From contig NZ_JAAGWF010000027.1 in assembly GCF_010686765.1 (NCBI RefSeq), forward strand, positions 1 through 64,000: a stretch of DNA of 64,000 nucleotides. The letters are read 5' to 3'. The stretch comes from Geodermatophilus sabuli (GTDB lineage: Bacteria; Actinomycetota; Actinomycetes; Mycobacteriales; Geodermatophilaceae). This document shows, in pieces, positions 43,462 to 52,873 of the stretch. The notes beneath the pieces were generated by a model that was not told the DNA's origin, did no database searches, and saw nothing but the letters and a program-made list of their open reading frames with translations. Made by a program: the position numbers and the translations under genes. Positions within the stretch are counted from its first letter, which is position 1. The number at the start of each line of letters is the position of its first letter.

Positions 43462-44838
43462 ATGAGCAGCACCGGTCCCCACGGGCGGACACCCGAGCAC
43501 CCCGAGCTGGCCCGTGTCGAGAACGCCCTGCTCGCGCGGTGGCCCGAGAACCGGCTGGAGCCCTCGCTCAGCCGCATCTCCGCCCTCGTGGACCTGCTCG
43601 GTTCCCCGCACCGCGCCATGCCGGTGGTCCAGGTCGCCGGCACCAACGGCAAGACGACGACCGCCCGGATGATCGACGAGCTGCTGCGTGGCTTCGGCCT
43701 GCGGGTCGGGCGGTTCACCAGCCCGCACCTGCAGACGATGCGCGAGCGGATCGTCCTCGACGGCGAGCCGGTGAGCGCGGAGCGGTTCGTCGAGACCTAC
43801 GACGACATCGCGCCCTACGTCCAGATGGTCGACGCGGCCGGCGAGCACCCGATGTCGTTCTTCGAGGTCATGGTCGGGATGGCCTACGCCACCTTCGCCG
43901 ACGCCCCGGTGGACGTCGCCGTCATCGAGGTCGGCATGGGCGGCACCTGGGACGCCACCAACGTGGCCGAGGCCCGGGTCGCCGTCGTCACCCCCGTCGC
44001 GATGGACCACGCCGAGTACCTGGGCCACGACGTCCCGACGATCGCGGGGGAGAAGGCCGGGATCATCAAGGCCGACTCGATCGCGGTGCTGGCCACCCAG
44101 CAGCCCGGCGCGATGGACGTCCTCGTGCGCCGCGCCGTCGAGGTGGACGCCGTGGTGGCCCGGGAGGGGACGGAGTTCGGCGTCCTGGAGCGGAAGGTGG
44201 CCGTCGGCGGGCAGCAGGTCCGGCTGCAGGGCCTCGGCGGTGAGTACGACGAGGTCTTCCTGCCGCTGTTCGGCGCCCACCAGGCGCAGAACGCCGCCAC
44301 CGCGCTGGCCGCCGTCGAGGCGTTCCTCGGCGCGGGTGCGGCGACCGGGCCGATCGAGCAGGAGACCGTCCGCGCCGCGTTCGCCGCCGTCCGCTCGCCG
44401 GGCCGGCTCGAGCGCGTGCGCACCTCGCCGACCGTCCTCGTCGACGCCGCGCACAACCCGGCGGGCATGGCGGCCACGGTCGAGGCGATCCGGGAGTCCT
44501 TCGACTTCACCCGGCTGATCGGGGTGGTCGGCGTCGTCAGCGGCAAGGACGTCGGCGGCATCCTCGAGGCGCTCGAGGAGATCTGCGCCGAGCTGGTGGT
44601 CACCCAGAACACCTCCGACCGCGCGCTGCCCGCCGACGAGCTGGGCGCCCTCGCGGTCGACGTCTTCGGCGCCGACCGGGTGAGCGTGCACCCGCTGCTG
44701 ACCGAGGCGCTGGAGTCGGCGATGGAGCTGGCCGAGGCCGGGCCGGACGACGCGCTGGGCGGTTCGGGCGTGCTGGTCACCGGCAGCGTCATCACCGCCG
44801 GGGAGGCCCGCGCCCTCATGGGTGGCCGGACCGCATGA
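43462..44838 (+). CDS. folC: Folylpolyglutamate / dihydrofolate synthase
   Basis: A 458-aa FolC. The Mur-ligase-type ATP loop is [15 protein letters not shown] (about 55-69), followed by [11 protein letters not shown]. The central domain contains [15 protein letters not shown], and the C-terminal domain [15 protein letters not shown]. It adds glutamate to folates and may make dihydrofolate. It overlaps the DUF4233 gene by 4 bp; this folC-DUF4233-ndk order is common in actinobacteria. ATG 43462 is the first start in the narrow gap from valS. Confidence 0.96.
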   Translation: MSSTGPHGRTPEHPELARVENALLARWPENRLEPSLSRISALVDLLGSPHRAMPVVQVAGTNGKTTTARMIDELLRGFGLRVGRFTSPHLQTMRERIVLDGEPVSAERFVETYDDIAPYVQMVDAAGEHPMSFFEVMVGMAYATFADAPVDVAVIEVGMGGTWDATNVAEARVAVVTPVAMDHAEYLGHDVPTIAGEKAGIIKADSIAVLATQQPGAMDVLVRRAVEVDAVVAREGTEFGVLERKVAVGGQQVRLQGLGGEYDEVFLPLFGAHQAQNAATALAAVEAFLGAGAATGPIEQETVRAAFAAVRSPGRLERVRTSPTVLVDAAHNPAGMAATVEAIRESFDFTRLIGVVGVVSGKDVGGILEALEEICAELVVTQNTSDRALPADELGALAVDVFGADRVSVHPLLTEALESAMELAEAGPDDALGGSGVLVTGSVITAGEARALMGGRTA

Positions 44839-45242
44839 CCGCCCCGGACCCGGTCCGCGCCGCCCGGGCGCTGCGCGGGGCGGCCGCCGGGGTGCTGGCG
44901 CTCGAGGGCATCGCCGTGCTGTTCGTCCCGCGGGGCATCGCGCAGAGCGGGGACGGCCTGTCCGGCGGTCGGCTGACCGCGCTGCTCGTGCTGGCCGTCG
45001 TCCTCGTCCTCGCCGCGGGGGTGCAGCGCCGTCCCGGCGGGGTGCTGGCCGGCACCGTGCTGCAGGTGCCGCTGCTGCTCACCGGGCTGTTCAACAGCGT
45101 CATGTGGTTCGTCGCGGGTGCCTTCGTGCTGATCTGGCTGTACCTGCTGCAGATCCGCAAGGAGCTGCTCGGGACGCCGTTCCGCGACCCCCGGCCCACC
45201 CCACCGGACGGGCCGGGAGCCGCGGGGGAGGGCACCCCGTAG
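44835..45242 (+). CDS. DUF4233 membrane protein
   Basis: A 135-aa protein with about four hydrophobic helices: [53 protein letters not shown] and [21 protein letters not shown] charged tail of about 28 residues follows. It is the DUF4233 family, found right after folC across actinobacteria, with unknown role. ATGA overlap with folC shows translational coupling. Confidence 0.9.
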   Translation: MTAPDPVRAARALRGAAAGVLALEGIAVLFVPRGIAQSGDGLSGGRLTALLVLAVVLVLAAGVQRRPGGVLAGTVLQVPLLLTGLFNSVMWFVAGAFVLIWLYLLQIRKELLGTPFRDPRPTPPDGPGAAGEGTP

Positions 45243-45245
45243 GCT
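45240..45245 (+). promoter_or_regulatory. TAGGCT -10 box of ndk embedded in a stop codon
   Basis: TAGGCT begins with the TAG stop of the DUF4233 gene and ends eight bases before the ndk GTG start at 45254, with no SD between. It gives ndk its own leaderless promoter. Confidence 0.5.
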
Positions 45246-45253
45246 CCGGCCCC

Positions 45254-45664
45254 GTGACTGATCGCACCCTGGTCCTCGTCAAGCCCGACGGTGTCGCCCG
45301 CGGCCTGGTCGGCGAGGTGATCTCTCGGCTGGAGGCCAAGGGCCTGCGCCTGGTCGCCGCCGAGCTGCGCACCCTGACCCGCGAGGTCGCCGAGACCCAC
45401 TACGGCGAGCACCGCGAGCGGCCGTTCTTCGGCTCGCTGGTCGAGTTCATCACCGGCGGTCCGCTGCTGGCGCTGGTCGTGGAGGGTCCGCGCGCGGTCG
45501 AGGCGTTCCGCGCGATGGCCGGCGCCACCGACCCGGTGAAGGCCGCTCCGGGCACCATCCGCGGCGACTTCGCCCTCGAGGTGCAGAACAACATCGTGCA
45601 CGGCTCGGACTCCGACGAGTCCGCCGCCCGCGAGATCGGCCTGTTCTTCCCCGACCTGTCCTGA
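45254..45664 (+). CDS. ndk: Nucleoside diphosphate kinase
   Basis: A 136-aa NDK. The start matches [18 protein letters not shown]. The active-site His is in [18 protein letters not shown], and the phosphate-binding Arg region is [20 protein letters not shown]. It balances NTP pools by phosphate transfer from ATP. Size is standard. GTG 45254 is the only in-frame start near the N-terminal strand. It is followed by a hairpin repeat. Confidence 0.97.
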   Translation: MTDRTLVLVKPDGVARGLVGEVISRLEAKGLRLVAAELRTLTREVAETHYGEHRERPFFGSLVEFITGGPLLALVVEGPRAVEAFRAMAGATDPVKAAPGTIRGDFALEVQNNIVHGSDSDESAAREIGLFFPDLS

Positions 45665-45665
45665 G

Positions 45666-45735
45666 AGAGGGCCACCTCGCCCGCCACTCGCGGGCTCGCG
45701 GGCTCGCGGCGGGACCCTGCGAGGCGGCCGACCAC
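45666..45735. repeat. Hairpin repeat family, copy D (after ndk)
   Basis: Read on the minus strand it shows the shared core CAGGGTCCCGCCGCGAGC and GCGAGC. Its outer arms GGCCACCTCGC and GCGAGGCGGCC pair. The centre has three tandem GCTCGCGG-like units. It starts at the ndk stop codon. Confidence 0.65.
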
Positions 45736-45780
45736 GCGGGCCGTTCGGCCGCCGGGGGAGGCGGCTACCCTGGACCGGTC

Positions 45781-47703
45781 ATGACTGGTGAGACTCTCTA
45801 CCCCCGCCTCGAACCACTTCTCGCGCAGGTGCAGAAGCCGATCCAGTACGTCGGCGGTGAGCTGAACGCGCAGGTCAAGGCGTGGGAGGACGTCGCCGTC
45901 CACTGGGCGCTGATGTACCCCGACGCCTACGAGGTCGGGCTGCCCAACCAGGGCCTGATGATCCTGTACGAGGTGCTCAACGAGCGCCCCGACGCCCTGG
46001 CCGAGCGCACCTACGCCGTGTGGCCGGACCTCGCCGCGCTCATGCGGGAGGCCGGCGTCGGGCAGTTCACCGTGGACTCGCACCGGGCGGTCCGGGACTT
46101 CGACCTGCTCGGCGTCAGCTTCGCCACCGAGCTGGGCTACACCAACCTGCTCGAGGCGCTCGACCTCGCCGGTGTGCCGCTGCACGCCGCCGACCGCGAC
46201 GAGTCGCACCCGGTGGTGGTCGCCGGCGGGCACGCCGCGTTCAACCCCGAGCCGATCGCCGACTTCGTCGACTGCGCCGTCCTCGGGGACGGCGAGCAGG
46301 TCGTCGGGGACGTCACCGACGTCGTCAAGGCGTGGAAGCAGCAGGGCCGGCCCGGTGGGCGCGTCGAGCTGCTGGCCCGCCTCGCGCGGGTGGACGGCGT
46401 CTACGTGCCGCGGTTCTACGCGGTCTCCTACCGCCCGGACGGCGCCATCGCGGCGGTCACCCGCAGCCGCGACGACGTCCCGGCCCGGGTCGGGAAGCGC
46501 ACCGTCATGGACCTCGACGAGTGGCCCTACCCCAAGCAGCCACTGGTGCCGCTGGCCGAGAGCGTGCACGAGCGGATGAGCGTGGAGATCTTCCGCGGCT
46601 GCACCCGCGGCTGCCGCTTCTGCCAGGCCGGGATGATCACCCGGCCGGTGCGCGAGCGGACGATCACCGGCATCGGCTCCATGGTCGACGCGGGGCTCAA
46701 GGCGACCGGCTACGAGGAGGTCGGGCTGCTCTCGCTGTCGTCGGCCGACCACTCCGAGATCGGCCAGCTGGCCACCGAGCTCGCCGACCGCTACGAGGGC
46801 ACCAACACCGGCCTGAGCCTGCCCAGCACCCGGGTCGACGCCTTCAACGTCACCCTCGCCAACGAGCTGTCCCGCAACGGGCGGCGCAGTGGCCTGACCT
46901 TCGCCCCCGAGGGCGGCAGCGAGCGGATCCGCCGGGTCATCAACAAGACCGTCTCCAAGGACGACCTGGTCCGCACCGTCACCACCGCCTACGCCAACGG
47001 CTGGCGCCAGGTGAAGCTCTACTTCATGTGCGGTCTGCCCACCGAGACCGACGAGGACGTGCTGGAGATCGCCGAGCTGGCCGTCGACGTCATCCGCGCC
47101 GGCCGGGAGGCCAGCGGGTCCAAGGACGTCCGGTGCACCGTCTCGATCGGCGGGTTCGTGCCCAAGCCGCACACCCCGTTCCAGTGGGCGGCCCAGGCCA
47201 GCGCGGAGACCATCGACCACCGCCTGCGGGTGCTCCGCCAGGCGATCAACGCCGACCGCCGCATCGGCCGGTCCATCGGGCTGCGCTACCACGACGGCAA
47301 GCCCGGCGTGGTCGAGGGTCTGCTCTCCCGCGGTGACCGCCGCGTCGGCCGGGTCATCGAGCGGGTCTGGCGCGAGGGCGGCCGGTTCGACGGCTGGAGC
47401 GAGCACTTCTCCTACGAGCGCTGGACGGCGGCCGCGGCGCAGGAGCTCCCGCCCCTCGGCGTCGACCTCGACTGGTTCACCACCCGCGAGCGCACCCAGG
47501 ACGAGGTCCTGCCCTGGGACCACCTGGACTCCGGCCTCGACAAGGAGTGGCTCTGGGACGACTGGCAGGAGGCCCTCTCCGAGGAGGAGGTCGCCGACTG
47601 CCGATGGACCCCCTGCTACGACTGCGGCGTCTGCCCGACCAACGGCACCGAGATCCAGATCGGGCCGACCGGGCGCAGCCTGCTGCCCCTGACCGTCGTC
47701 TGA
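45781..47703 (+). CDS. Radical SAM protein with B12-like domain, TIGR03960 family
   Basis: A 640-aa protein. N-terminal region has a B12-binding-like Rossmann segment (LLGVSFATELGYTNLLEALD). The radical SAM core is at about 265-500 with the cluster motif RGCTRGCRFCQAG (Cys-x3-Cys-x2-Cys). A C-terminal Cys cluster follows: WTPCYDCGVCPT. The next gene encodes its usual partner (TIGR03936). The pair precedes rne in actinobacteria and is suspected to act in RNA or ribosome modification, though that is not proven. ATG 45781 is preceded by TACCCT nine bases upstream. Confidence 0.9.
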   Translation: MTGETLYPRLEPLLAQVQKPIQYVGGELNAQVKAWEDVAVHWALMYPDAYEVGLPNQGLMILYEVLNERPDALAERTYAVWPDLAALMREAGVGQFTVDSHRAVRDFDLLGVSFATELGYTNLLEALDLAGVPLHAADRDESHPVVVAGGHAAFNPEPIADFVDCAVLGDGEQVVGDVTDVVKAWKQQGRPGGRVELLARLARVDGVYVPRFYAVSYRPDGAIAAVTRSRDDVPARVGKRTVMDLDEWPYPKQPLVPLAESVHERMSVEIFRGCTRGCRFCQAGMITRPVRERTITGIGSMVDAGLKATGYEEVGLLSLSSADHSEIGQLATELADRYEGTNTGLSLPSTRVDAFNVTLANELSRNGRRSGLTFAPEGGSERIRRVINKTVSKDDLVRTVTTAYANGWRQVKLYFMCGLPTETDEDVLEIAELAVDVIRAGREASGSKDVRCTVSIGGFVPKPHTPFQWAAQASAETIDHRLRVLRQAINADRRIGRSIGLRYHDGKPGVVEGLLSRGDRRVGRVIERVWREGGRFDGWSEHFSYERWTAAAAQELPPLGVDLDWFTTRERTQDEVLPWDHLDSGLDKEWLWDDWQEALSEEEVADCRWTPCYDCGVCPTNGTEIQIGPTGRSLLPLTVV

Positions 47704-48470
47704 TGGCCCGCCAGCCCGAGGGCCCGCCCCCGCCGCCCACGGTGCAGAAGCTGCGGCTGCGCTACACCAAGCGCGGCCCGCTCCGCTTCGCCTCGCACCG
47801 GGACCTGGCCCGGGCACTGGAGCGGGCGCTGCGGCGGGCCCAGGTGCCGATGGCCTTCTCGGCGGGGTTCAGCCCGCACCCGAAGATCTCCTACGTCGGG
47901 GCGGCGCCCACCGGCGCGGCCAGCGAGGCCGAGTACGTCGAGATCGGCCTGGCGCAGGCGCGCGACCCCGACGCCGTGCGGGCGGCCCTGGACGCCGCGC
48001 TGCCGCCCGGCATCGACGTCGTCGAGTGCGTCGAGGCGGCCGAGGGCGGGGGCTCGCTGGCCGACCGGATCGACGCGGCGACCTGGCGGGTGGAGCTGCC
48101 GGGCGTGGAGCCGGCCGACCTCGGCGCCGCCGTCGAGGCCCTCCTGGCCCGCGCCGAGGTCACCGTGGCCAAGCGCACGAAGAACGGCCCGCGGGACATC
48201 GACGCGCGCGCCGCCGTGGCCAGCGCGTCGGCGGGTGGGACAGCAGGTTGTGCCATACTGACCGTGGTCGTCCGGCAGGTGACGCCCTCCGTTCGACCCG
48301 ACGACGTGTTGGCTGCTCTGACTGCCGTCGCCGACCTGCGCCCGCCGTTGCCCCCACGGGCCGTGCGTGAGGCGCAGGGCCGGCTCGACGACAGCGGAAC
48401 CGTGGCCGACCCGCTCGGACCGGATCGTGCGGCGCGTGCCCGCTGCCAGGGGGAGCGCGCGACGGTCTGA
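47703..48470 (+). CDS. TIGR03936 family radical-SAM-associated protein
   Basis: A 255-aa DUF2344-type protein. Characteristic N terminus: RLRYTKRGPLRFASHRDLAR, then AFSAGFSPHPKISYVGAAPT, a sequence highly conserved in the family. The ATG at 47703 overlaps the stop of the radical SAM gene (TGATG), so the two are co-translated. In some genomes they are fused. Function is unknown. Confidence 0.9.
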   Translation: MARQPEGPPPPPTVQKLRLRYTKRGPLRFASHRDLARALERALRRAQVPMAFSAGFSPHPKISYVGAAPTGAASEAEYVEIGLAQARDPDAVRAALDAALPPGIDVVECVEAAEGGGSLADRIDAATWRVELPGVEPADLGAAVEALLARAEVTVAKRTKNGPRDIDARAAVASASAGGTAGCAILTVVVRQVTPSVRPDDVLAALTAVADLRPPLPPRAVREAQGRLDDSGTVADPLGPDRAARARCQGERATV

Positions 48471-48741
48471 CCGGTGGGGCCGGGGCCTCGCGACGTCGAG
48501 CGGCACGACTGCCAGACGTGACGCACCCGAGCACCACCGCAGACCTGCTCCACCGCACCACCGCACACCGGCTCCCGGCCGCGGCAACGCAGCATCCGGT
48601 AGCCGGACCACAGACTTCGCGAGTCGGACTCCAGCCGTCGGTCCACCGGCGCGACCGCCCGACCCGCCCAACCCGTGCTCCTGCGCGGCCGCCAGTCGAA
48701 CCGATCGGCGCCCGGGAGCACCACACAGGAGGCGAGCCCTC

Positions 48742-51700
48742 GTGGCCGACCAGACCGACGACGACACCATCACCACCCGCCCCGCGGCCGGGGAGATCAC
48801 CCCCGTGGCCGGCTTGGGCCCGGCCGACGACGGGCTCGACCCGACGATCCCGCCGGTCGAGCCCGAGGGCGCCGAGCCCGCGGACGGCGGTGCGGCCCCC
48901 GCCGAGCCGACCGCCCTCGCCGAGCCCGAGTCGGAGCCGGAGCCGGAGCCCGCGCCCGCGCCCGAACCGGAGCTGGAGCCCGACGACCTCCCGGTCTCCC
49001 CGTTCGGCGCCCAGTTCAGCTCCCCGGAGCCCACCGCGGTCATCGCCCGGCCGCGCCGCCGCGCCACCCGCCCGGCCGCGACGGCCGACCCGGATGCCTA
49101 CGAACCCCCCGCGCCCACGGCGCCGGCGGTGCCGGCGTTCGTCAGCTTCGTCGCGCCCGCCGAGGCCGAGGCCCCCCCGGCGCCGCGGCGCCGGAGCCGG
49201 CGACCGGTGGCGGAGTCACCCGTCGTCGACGAGGCCGACGAGGCGTCGGCCGAGGACCTCGACGAGGAGACCCCGGCGCCGCGCTCCCGGCGTGGTCGCT
49301 CCCGCCGCCGGTCCGGCGGCGACGAGCCCGTCGCCACCACCGCCGTCGAGGAGGTGGACGCCGACACCGACGAGGACGACACCACCGACACCACCGACGT
49401 GGACGCCGACGCCGAGGACCGCGACGAGGGCGCCGGGGGCAGCCGGCGCCGCCGCCGTGGCCGCCGCGGCCGGGGCCGCGGGCGCAGCGGTGAGGACTCC
49501 GCGGACGAGGACGCCGACGACGCCGAGGAGTCCGACGAGGACGAGGACACCGGCACCGAGGAGCCCGACGAGGACGACGCCGAGGCCGGCGAGGACTCGG
49601 CCGAGGGCGAGGAGGGCGAGGGCGGCTCGAGCACGAGGCGCCGCCGCCGCCGGCGTCGCCGGGGCGGCAGCGACAGCGCCGACGTCCCCGCCGAGGCCGA
49701 CGACGACCGCCCGGAGCGGGCCGGCCGCAACGGCCGCACCACGAGCGACGACGACGTCCGCGGGGTCGCCGGGTCCACCCGGCTGGAGGCCAAGCGGCAG
49801 CGCCGCCGGGACGGGCGGGACAGCGGCCGGCGGCGCGCGCCGATCCTCACCGAGTCGGAGTTCCTCGCCCGCCGCGAGGCGGTCGACCGGAAGATGGTCA
49901 TCCGTCAGCGCGGCGAGCGGACGCAGATCGCCGTCCTCGAGGACGACGTGCTGGTCGAGCACTACGTGACCCAGGCGCAGGCGACGTCCTTCGCCGGGAA
50001 CGTGTACCTCGGCCGGGTGCAGAACGTGCTGCCCAGCATGGAGGCCGCGTTCGTCGACATCGGCAAGGGCCGCAACGCCGTCCTCTACGCCGGTGAGGTC
50101 AACTGGGACGCCGCCGGTCTCTCGGGCAAGCAGCGCTCGATCGAGACCGCGATGAAGTCCGGCGACAAGGTCCTGGTGCAGGTGACCAAGGACCCGATCG
50201 GCCACAAGGGCGCCCGGCTGACCCAGCAGATCAACCTGCCCGGCCGCTTCCTGGTCTACGTGCCCGGCGGCTCGATGACCGGGATCAGCCGCAAGCTGCC
50301 CGACACCGAGCGCCAGCGGCTCAAGGACGTCCTCAAGAAGATCGTCCCCGAGGACGCCGGCGTGATCATCCGGACCGCCGCGGAGGGCGCCTCGGAGGAG
50401 GAGCTCACCCGCGACGTCGCGCGGCTGCAGGCGCAGTGGGACGTGATCTCCAAGAAGGCCGAGACGACGTCGAGCGCGCCGACGCTGCTCTACGGCGAGC
50501 CCGACCTCGCGATCCGGGTGATCCGCGACGTCTTCAACGAGGACTTCAAGGACCTCGTCGTCCAGGGCGACGACGCCTGGGACACCGTCGAGGCCTACGT
50601 CGCGCACGTCTCCCCGGAGCTGACCGGGCGGCTGACCCGCTTCACCGGCGAGGGCGACGTCTTCCACGACCTGCGCATCGACGAGCAGCTGATGAAGGCG
50701 CTGGACCGCAAGGTCTGGCTGCCCTCGGGTGGCTCGCTGGTGATCGACCGCACCGAGGCGATGACCGTCGTCGACGTCAACACCGGCAAGTTCGTCGGGT
50801 CCGGCGGCAACCTCGAGCAGACGGTCACGCGCAACAACATGGAGGCCGCGGAGGAGATCGTCCGCCAGCTCCGGTTGCGCGACATCGGCGGCATCATCGT
50901 CATCGACTTCATCGACATGGTCCTGGAGAGCAACCGCGACCTGGTGCTGCGGCGGCTCACCGAGTGCCTGGGCCGCGACCGCACCAAGCACCAGGTCGCC
51001 GAGGTGACCTCGCTGGGGCTGGTGCAGATGACCCGCAAGCGCGTGGGTCAGGGGCTGCTCGAGGTCTTCTCCGAGCCGTGCGAGCACTGCCGCGGCCGCG
51101 GGGTGCTCGTGCACACCGACCCGGTCGACGAGCGGCGTCGCGGGGGCGGCAACGGCTCCCCGCCGGCTCCGCCGGCCGTTCCCGCCGGCGGCAACGGCCG
51201 GCGCGACCCGAACCGGTCCGAGCAGAACCGGTCGGAGCGGTCCCGGAACGACGCGCCGAAGGACGCCGTCGCCACCGACGTCACCGAGCCGAGCCCGGCC
51301 GGCGCCGAGGCGCCCGCAGCGGGCGCCCCGGACGGCGAGGCCGAGCCGACGCGCTCCGGCGGCCGGCGCAGCCGTGGCCGTCGCAACCGCAGCCAGGCGG
51401 GCGAGGAGCGGGCCGCCGAGGACGCCGCCGTGCTCGGGCTCACCGACGACGTCCCGGCCCCGCCTGGAGCGACCGAGCCGGCACCCGCCGAGCCAGGGAC
51501 CGCCGAGCCGGCAACTGCCGAGCCGGCGAGCGTCGAGCCGGAGACCCCCGCGGTCGCGACGACGGAGCAGGAGGCCGCCGAGCCGGGAACCGACGGGTCC
51601 GCGACGAGCGCCCCCGGGGACGACGGCACGACGGCCGTCCAGGAGCCGGACCAGCCCGACGCCGTGGTGCCCGACGTGGCCCCCGAGCCCGGGCCGGTGG

Positions 51701-51924
51701 AGGTCGCTCCGCAGGTGCAGCTCGTTGACCCGCCGACGCCGGCGGCCGTCGTCCCCGCGCCCGAGCCCGAGCGCCGGGAGGTCCCCGTCGACGGCAGTGG
51801 CGACGTGGGCCTGCCGGCCGGCCCCGCCGACCCGGGCCCGGCGGGCGACCCGCCGGGCGCCGCCGTCACCCGGCCGCGCCGTCGCCGCGCTGCCAGTCGC
51901 CCGGCCGGCCCGCCGGCCTCGTGA
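48742..51924 (+). CDS. rne: Ribonuclease E/G
   Basis: A 1,060-aa RNase E/G. The catalytic core lies in the centre, flanked by long disordered tails. The N-terminal tail (about 1-380) is acidic and Arg-rich (RRRRGRRGRGRGRSG). The S1 domain is NVYLGRVQNVLPSMEAAFVD, the DNase I-like catalytic part has VDVNTGKFVGSGGNLEQTV and VIDFIDMVLESN, and the zinc-link is EPCEHCRGRG. The C-terminal tail is Pro/Glu/Ala-rich. Actinobacterial RNase E often has this layout with the core in the middle. GTG 48742 follows AGGAGG. Confidence 0.96.
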   Translation: MADQTDDDTITTRPAAGEITPVAGLGPADDGLDPTIPPVEPEGAEPADGGAAPAEPTALAEPESEPEPEPAPAPEPELEPDDLPVSPFGAQFSSPEPTAVIARPRRRATRPAATADPDAYEPPAPTAPAVPAFVSFVAPAEAEAPPAPRRRSRRPVAESPVVDEADEASAEDLDEETPAPRSRRGRSRRRSGGDEPVATTAVEEVDADTDEDDTTDTTDVDADAEDRDEGAGGSRRRRRGRRGRGRGRSGEDSADEDADDAEESDEDEDTGTEEPDEDDAEAGEDSAEGEEGEGGSSTRRRRRRRRRGGSDSADVPAEADDDRPERAGRNGRTTSDDDVRGVAGSTRLEAKRQRRRDGRDSGRRRAPILTESEFLARREAVDRKMVIRQRGERTQIAVLEDDVLVEHYVTQAQATSFAGNVYLGRVQNVLPSMEAAFVDIGKGRNAVLYAGEVNWDAAGLSGKQRSIETAMKSGDKVLVQVTKDPIGHKGARLTQQINLPGRFLVYVPGGSMTGISRKLPDTERQRLKDVLKKIVPEDAGVIIRTAAEGASEEELTRDVARLQAQWDVISKKAETTSSAPTLLYGEPDLAIRVIRDVFNEDFKDLVVQGDDAWDTVEAYVAHVSPELTGRLTRFTGEGDVFHDLRIDEQLMKALDRKVWLPSGGSLVIDRTEAMTVVDVNTGKFVGSGGNLEQTVTRNNMEAAEEIVRQLRLRDIGGIIVIDFIDMVLESNRDLVLRRLTECLGRDRTKHQVAEVTSLGLVQMTRKRVGQGLLEVFSEPCEHCRGRGVLVHTDPVDERRRGGGNGSPPAPPAVPAGGNGRRDPNRSEQNRSERSRNDAPKDAVATDVTEPSPAGAEAPAAGAPDGEAEPTRSGGRRSRGRRNRSQAGEERAAEDAAVLGLTDDVPAPPGATEPAPAEPGTAEPATAEPASVEPETPAVATTEQEAAEPGTDGSATSAPGDDGTTAVQEPDQPDAVVPDVAPEPGPVEVAPQVQLVDPPTPAAVVPAPEPERREVPVDGSGDVGLPAGPADPGPAGDPPGAAVTRPRRRRAASRPAGPPAS

Positions 51925-51927
51925 GCC

Positions 51928-51995
51928 CCTGAGGCCCCCTGCTGGGTCCCGCCGCGAGCGTTCGAGCGGTGGGGGCAGGGGGTCCTTCGACCGGG
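51928..51995. repeat. Hairpin repeat family, copy B (after rne)
   Basis: Arms AGGCCCCCTGC and GCAGGGGGTCCT pair almost perfectly around the core TGGGTCCCGCCGCGAGCG ... CGAGCGGTGGGG. It starts a few bases after the rne stop and so may serve as its terminator. Confidence 0.7.
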
Positions 51996-52019
51996 TCGAC
52001 CCCGTTGCGGCGGCTCGGG

Positions 52020-52025
52020 TACGCT
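52020..52025 (+). promoter_or_regulatory. TACGCT -10 box upstream of rplU
   Basis: TACGCT fits TANNNT and lies about 128 bp before rplU. The transcript leader would be about 120 bases, which is long and GC-rich and could carry ribosomal-protein feedback control. No -35 box is clear. Confidence 0.35.
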
Positions 52026-52152
52026 GGTCGGGTTGCACCGCCCAGGGCGGGGCGCCTCCGGGTGCCGTCCGGGAGGCGGGCAGCCCGTCCAGCACCCGGC
52101 GCCCGCCGCCGGGGTGCGCGCAGGACATGAAGCAGCGATCGAGGAGTCAGTG

Positions 52153-52464
52153 GTGTACGCAGTCGTGAAGGCCGGTGGCCGGCAGCACAAGGTGGCCGTG
52201 GGCGACCGGTTCACGGTCAACCGTCTCGTGGGTGCGGCGGGCGACTCCGTCACCCTCCCGGCCCTGCTCCTGGTCGACGGGGACACCGTCACCAGCGACG
52301 CGCAGGCCCTGGCCGGCGTGACCGTGACCGGCGAGATCGTCGGCCACGGCAAGGGCCCGAAGATCCGCATCCACAAGTTCAAGAACAAGACCGGCTACCA
52401 CAAGCGGCAGGGGCACCGTCAGCCCCTGACCGACGTCGTGGTCCGCGACATCACGAAGGGCTGA
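52153..52464 (+). CDS. rplU: 50S ribosomal protein L21
   Basis: A 103-aa L21: [20 protein letters not shown] at the start and the RNA-binding end [23 protein letters not shown] 52153 is chosen because GAGGAG lies six bases upstream and the protein then begins M-Y-A-V-V-K like other L21. A GTG one codon earlier is only three bases from that site. It is co-transcribed with rpmA 7 bp later. Confidence 0.97.
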   Translation: MYAVVKAGGRQHKVAVGDRFTVNRLVGAAGDSVTLPALLLVDGDTVTSDAQALAGVTVTGEIVGHGKGPKIRIHKFKNKTGYHKRQGHRQPLTDVVVRDITKG

Positions 52465-52471
52465 CGACGAC

Positions 52472-52729
52472 ATGGCACACAAGAAGGGCGCCTCGTCCTC
52501 CCGCAACGGCCGCGACTCGAACGCCCAGCGCCTCGGCGTCAAGCGCTTCGGTGGCCAGGTCGTGAAGGCCGGCGAGATCATCGTCCGCCAGCGCGGCACC
52601 CACTTCCACCCGGGCCTGGGCGTCGGCCGCGGCAGCGACGACACGCTGTTCGCGCTCGCCCCCGGCGCGGTGACCTTCGGCACCCGGCGCGGTCGCAGGA
52701 CCATCTCCATCTCGGCCGTCGAGGCCTGA
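52472..52729 (+). CDS. rpmA: 50S ribosomal protein L27
   Basis: An 85-aa L27: [20 protein letters not shown] at the N terminus, the segment that reaches the peptidyl-transferase centre, and [20 protein letters not shown]. No cleaved N-terminal extension of the Firmicutes type is present. ATG 52472 follows rplU closely; the order rplU-rpmA-obgE is conserved in bacteria. Confidence 0.98.
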   Translation: MAHKKGASSSRNGRDSNAQRLGVKRFGGQVVKAGEIIVRQRGTHFHPGLGVGRGSDDTLFALAPGAVTFGTRRGRRTISISAVEA

Positions 52730-52732
52730 AGA

Positions 52733-52796
52733 AGGACCCCGCTGCCCCCCACCCCTCGCGAGCTCGGGGCGGGACCCTGCAGCGGGGCCGACCACC
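52733..52796. repeat. Hairpin repeat family, copy C (after rpmA)
   Basis: Arms GGACCCCGCTGC and GCAGCGGGGCC pair; the core on the minus strand is CAGGGTCCCGCCCCGAGC. It begins 2-4 bp after the rpmA stop, followed at once by a second, unrelated hairpin (52809-52841). Confidence 0.7.
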
Positions 52797-52808
52797 ACAT
52801 GCGTGCTG

Positions 52809-52841
52809 ACGAGCGCACGGGCCGACGGCCCGTGCGCTCGT
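52809..52841 (+). terminator. 15-bp perfect hairpin between rpmA and obgE
   Basis: ACGAGCGCACGGGCC (52809-52823) pairs fully with GGCCCGTGCGCTCGT (52827-52841) around a GAC loop. It lies 32 bp before the obgE start, so it may terminate, or limit read-through from rplU-rpmA into obgE. Confidence 0.75.
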
Positions 52842-52873
52842 GGCGCTGGACAACCAGGTAGGGGGCGGCGGAC

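Noticed and set aside
43429-44691. Minus-strand extension of valS across folC
   Set aside because: ValRS similarity begins at 43419; the extension is a shadow of folC.
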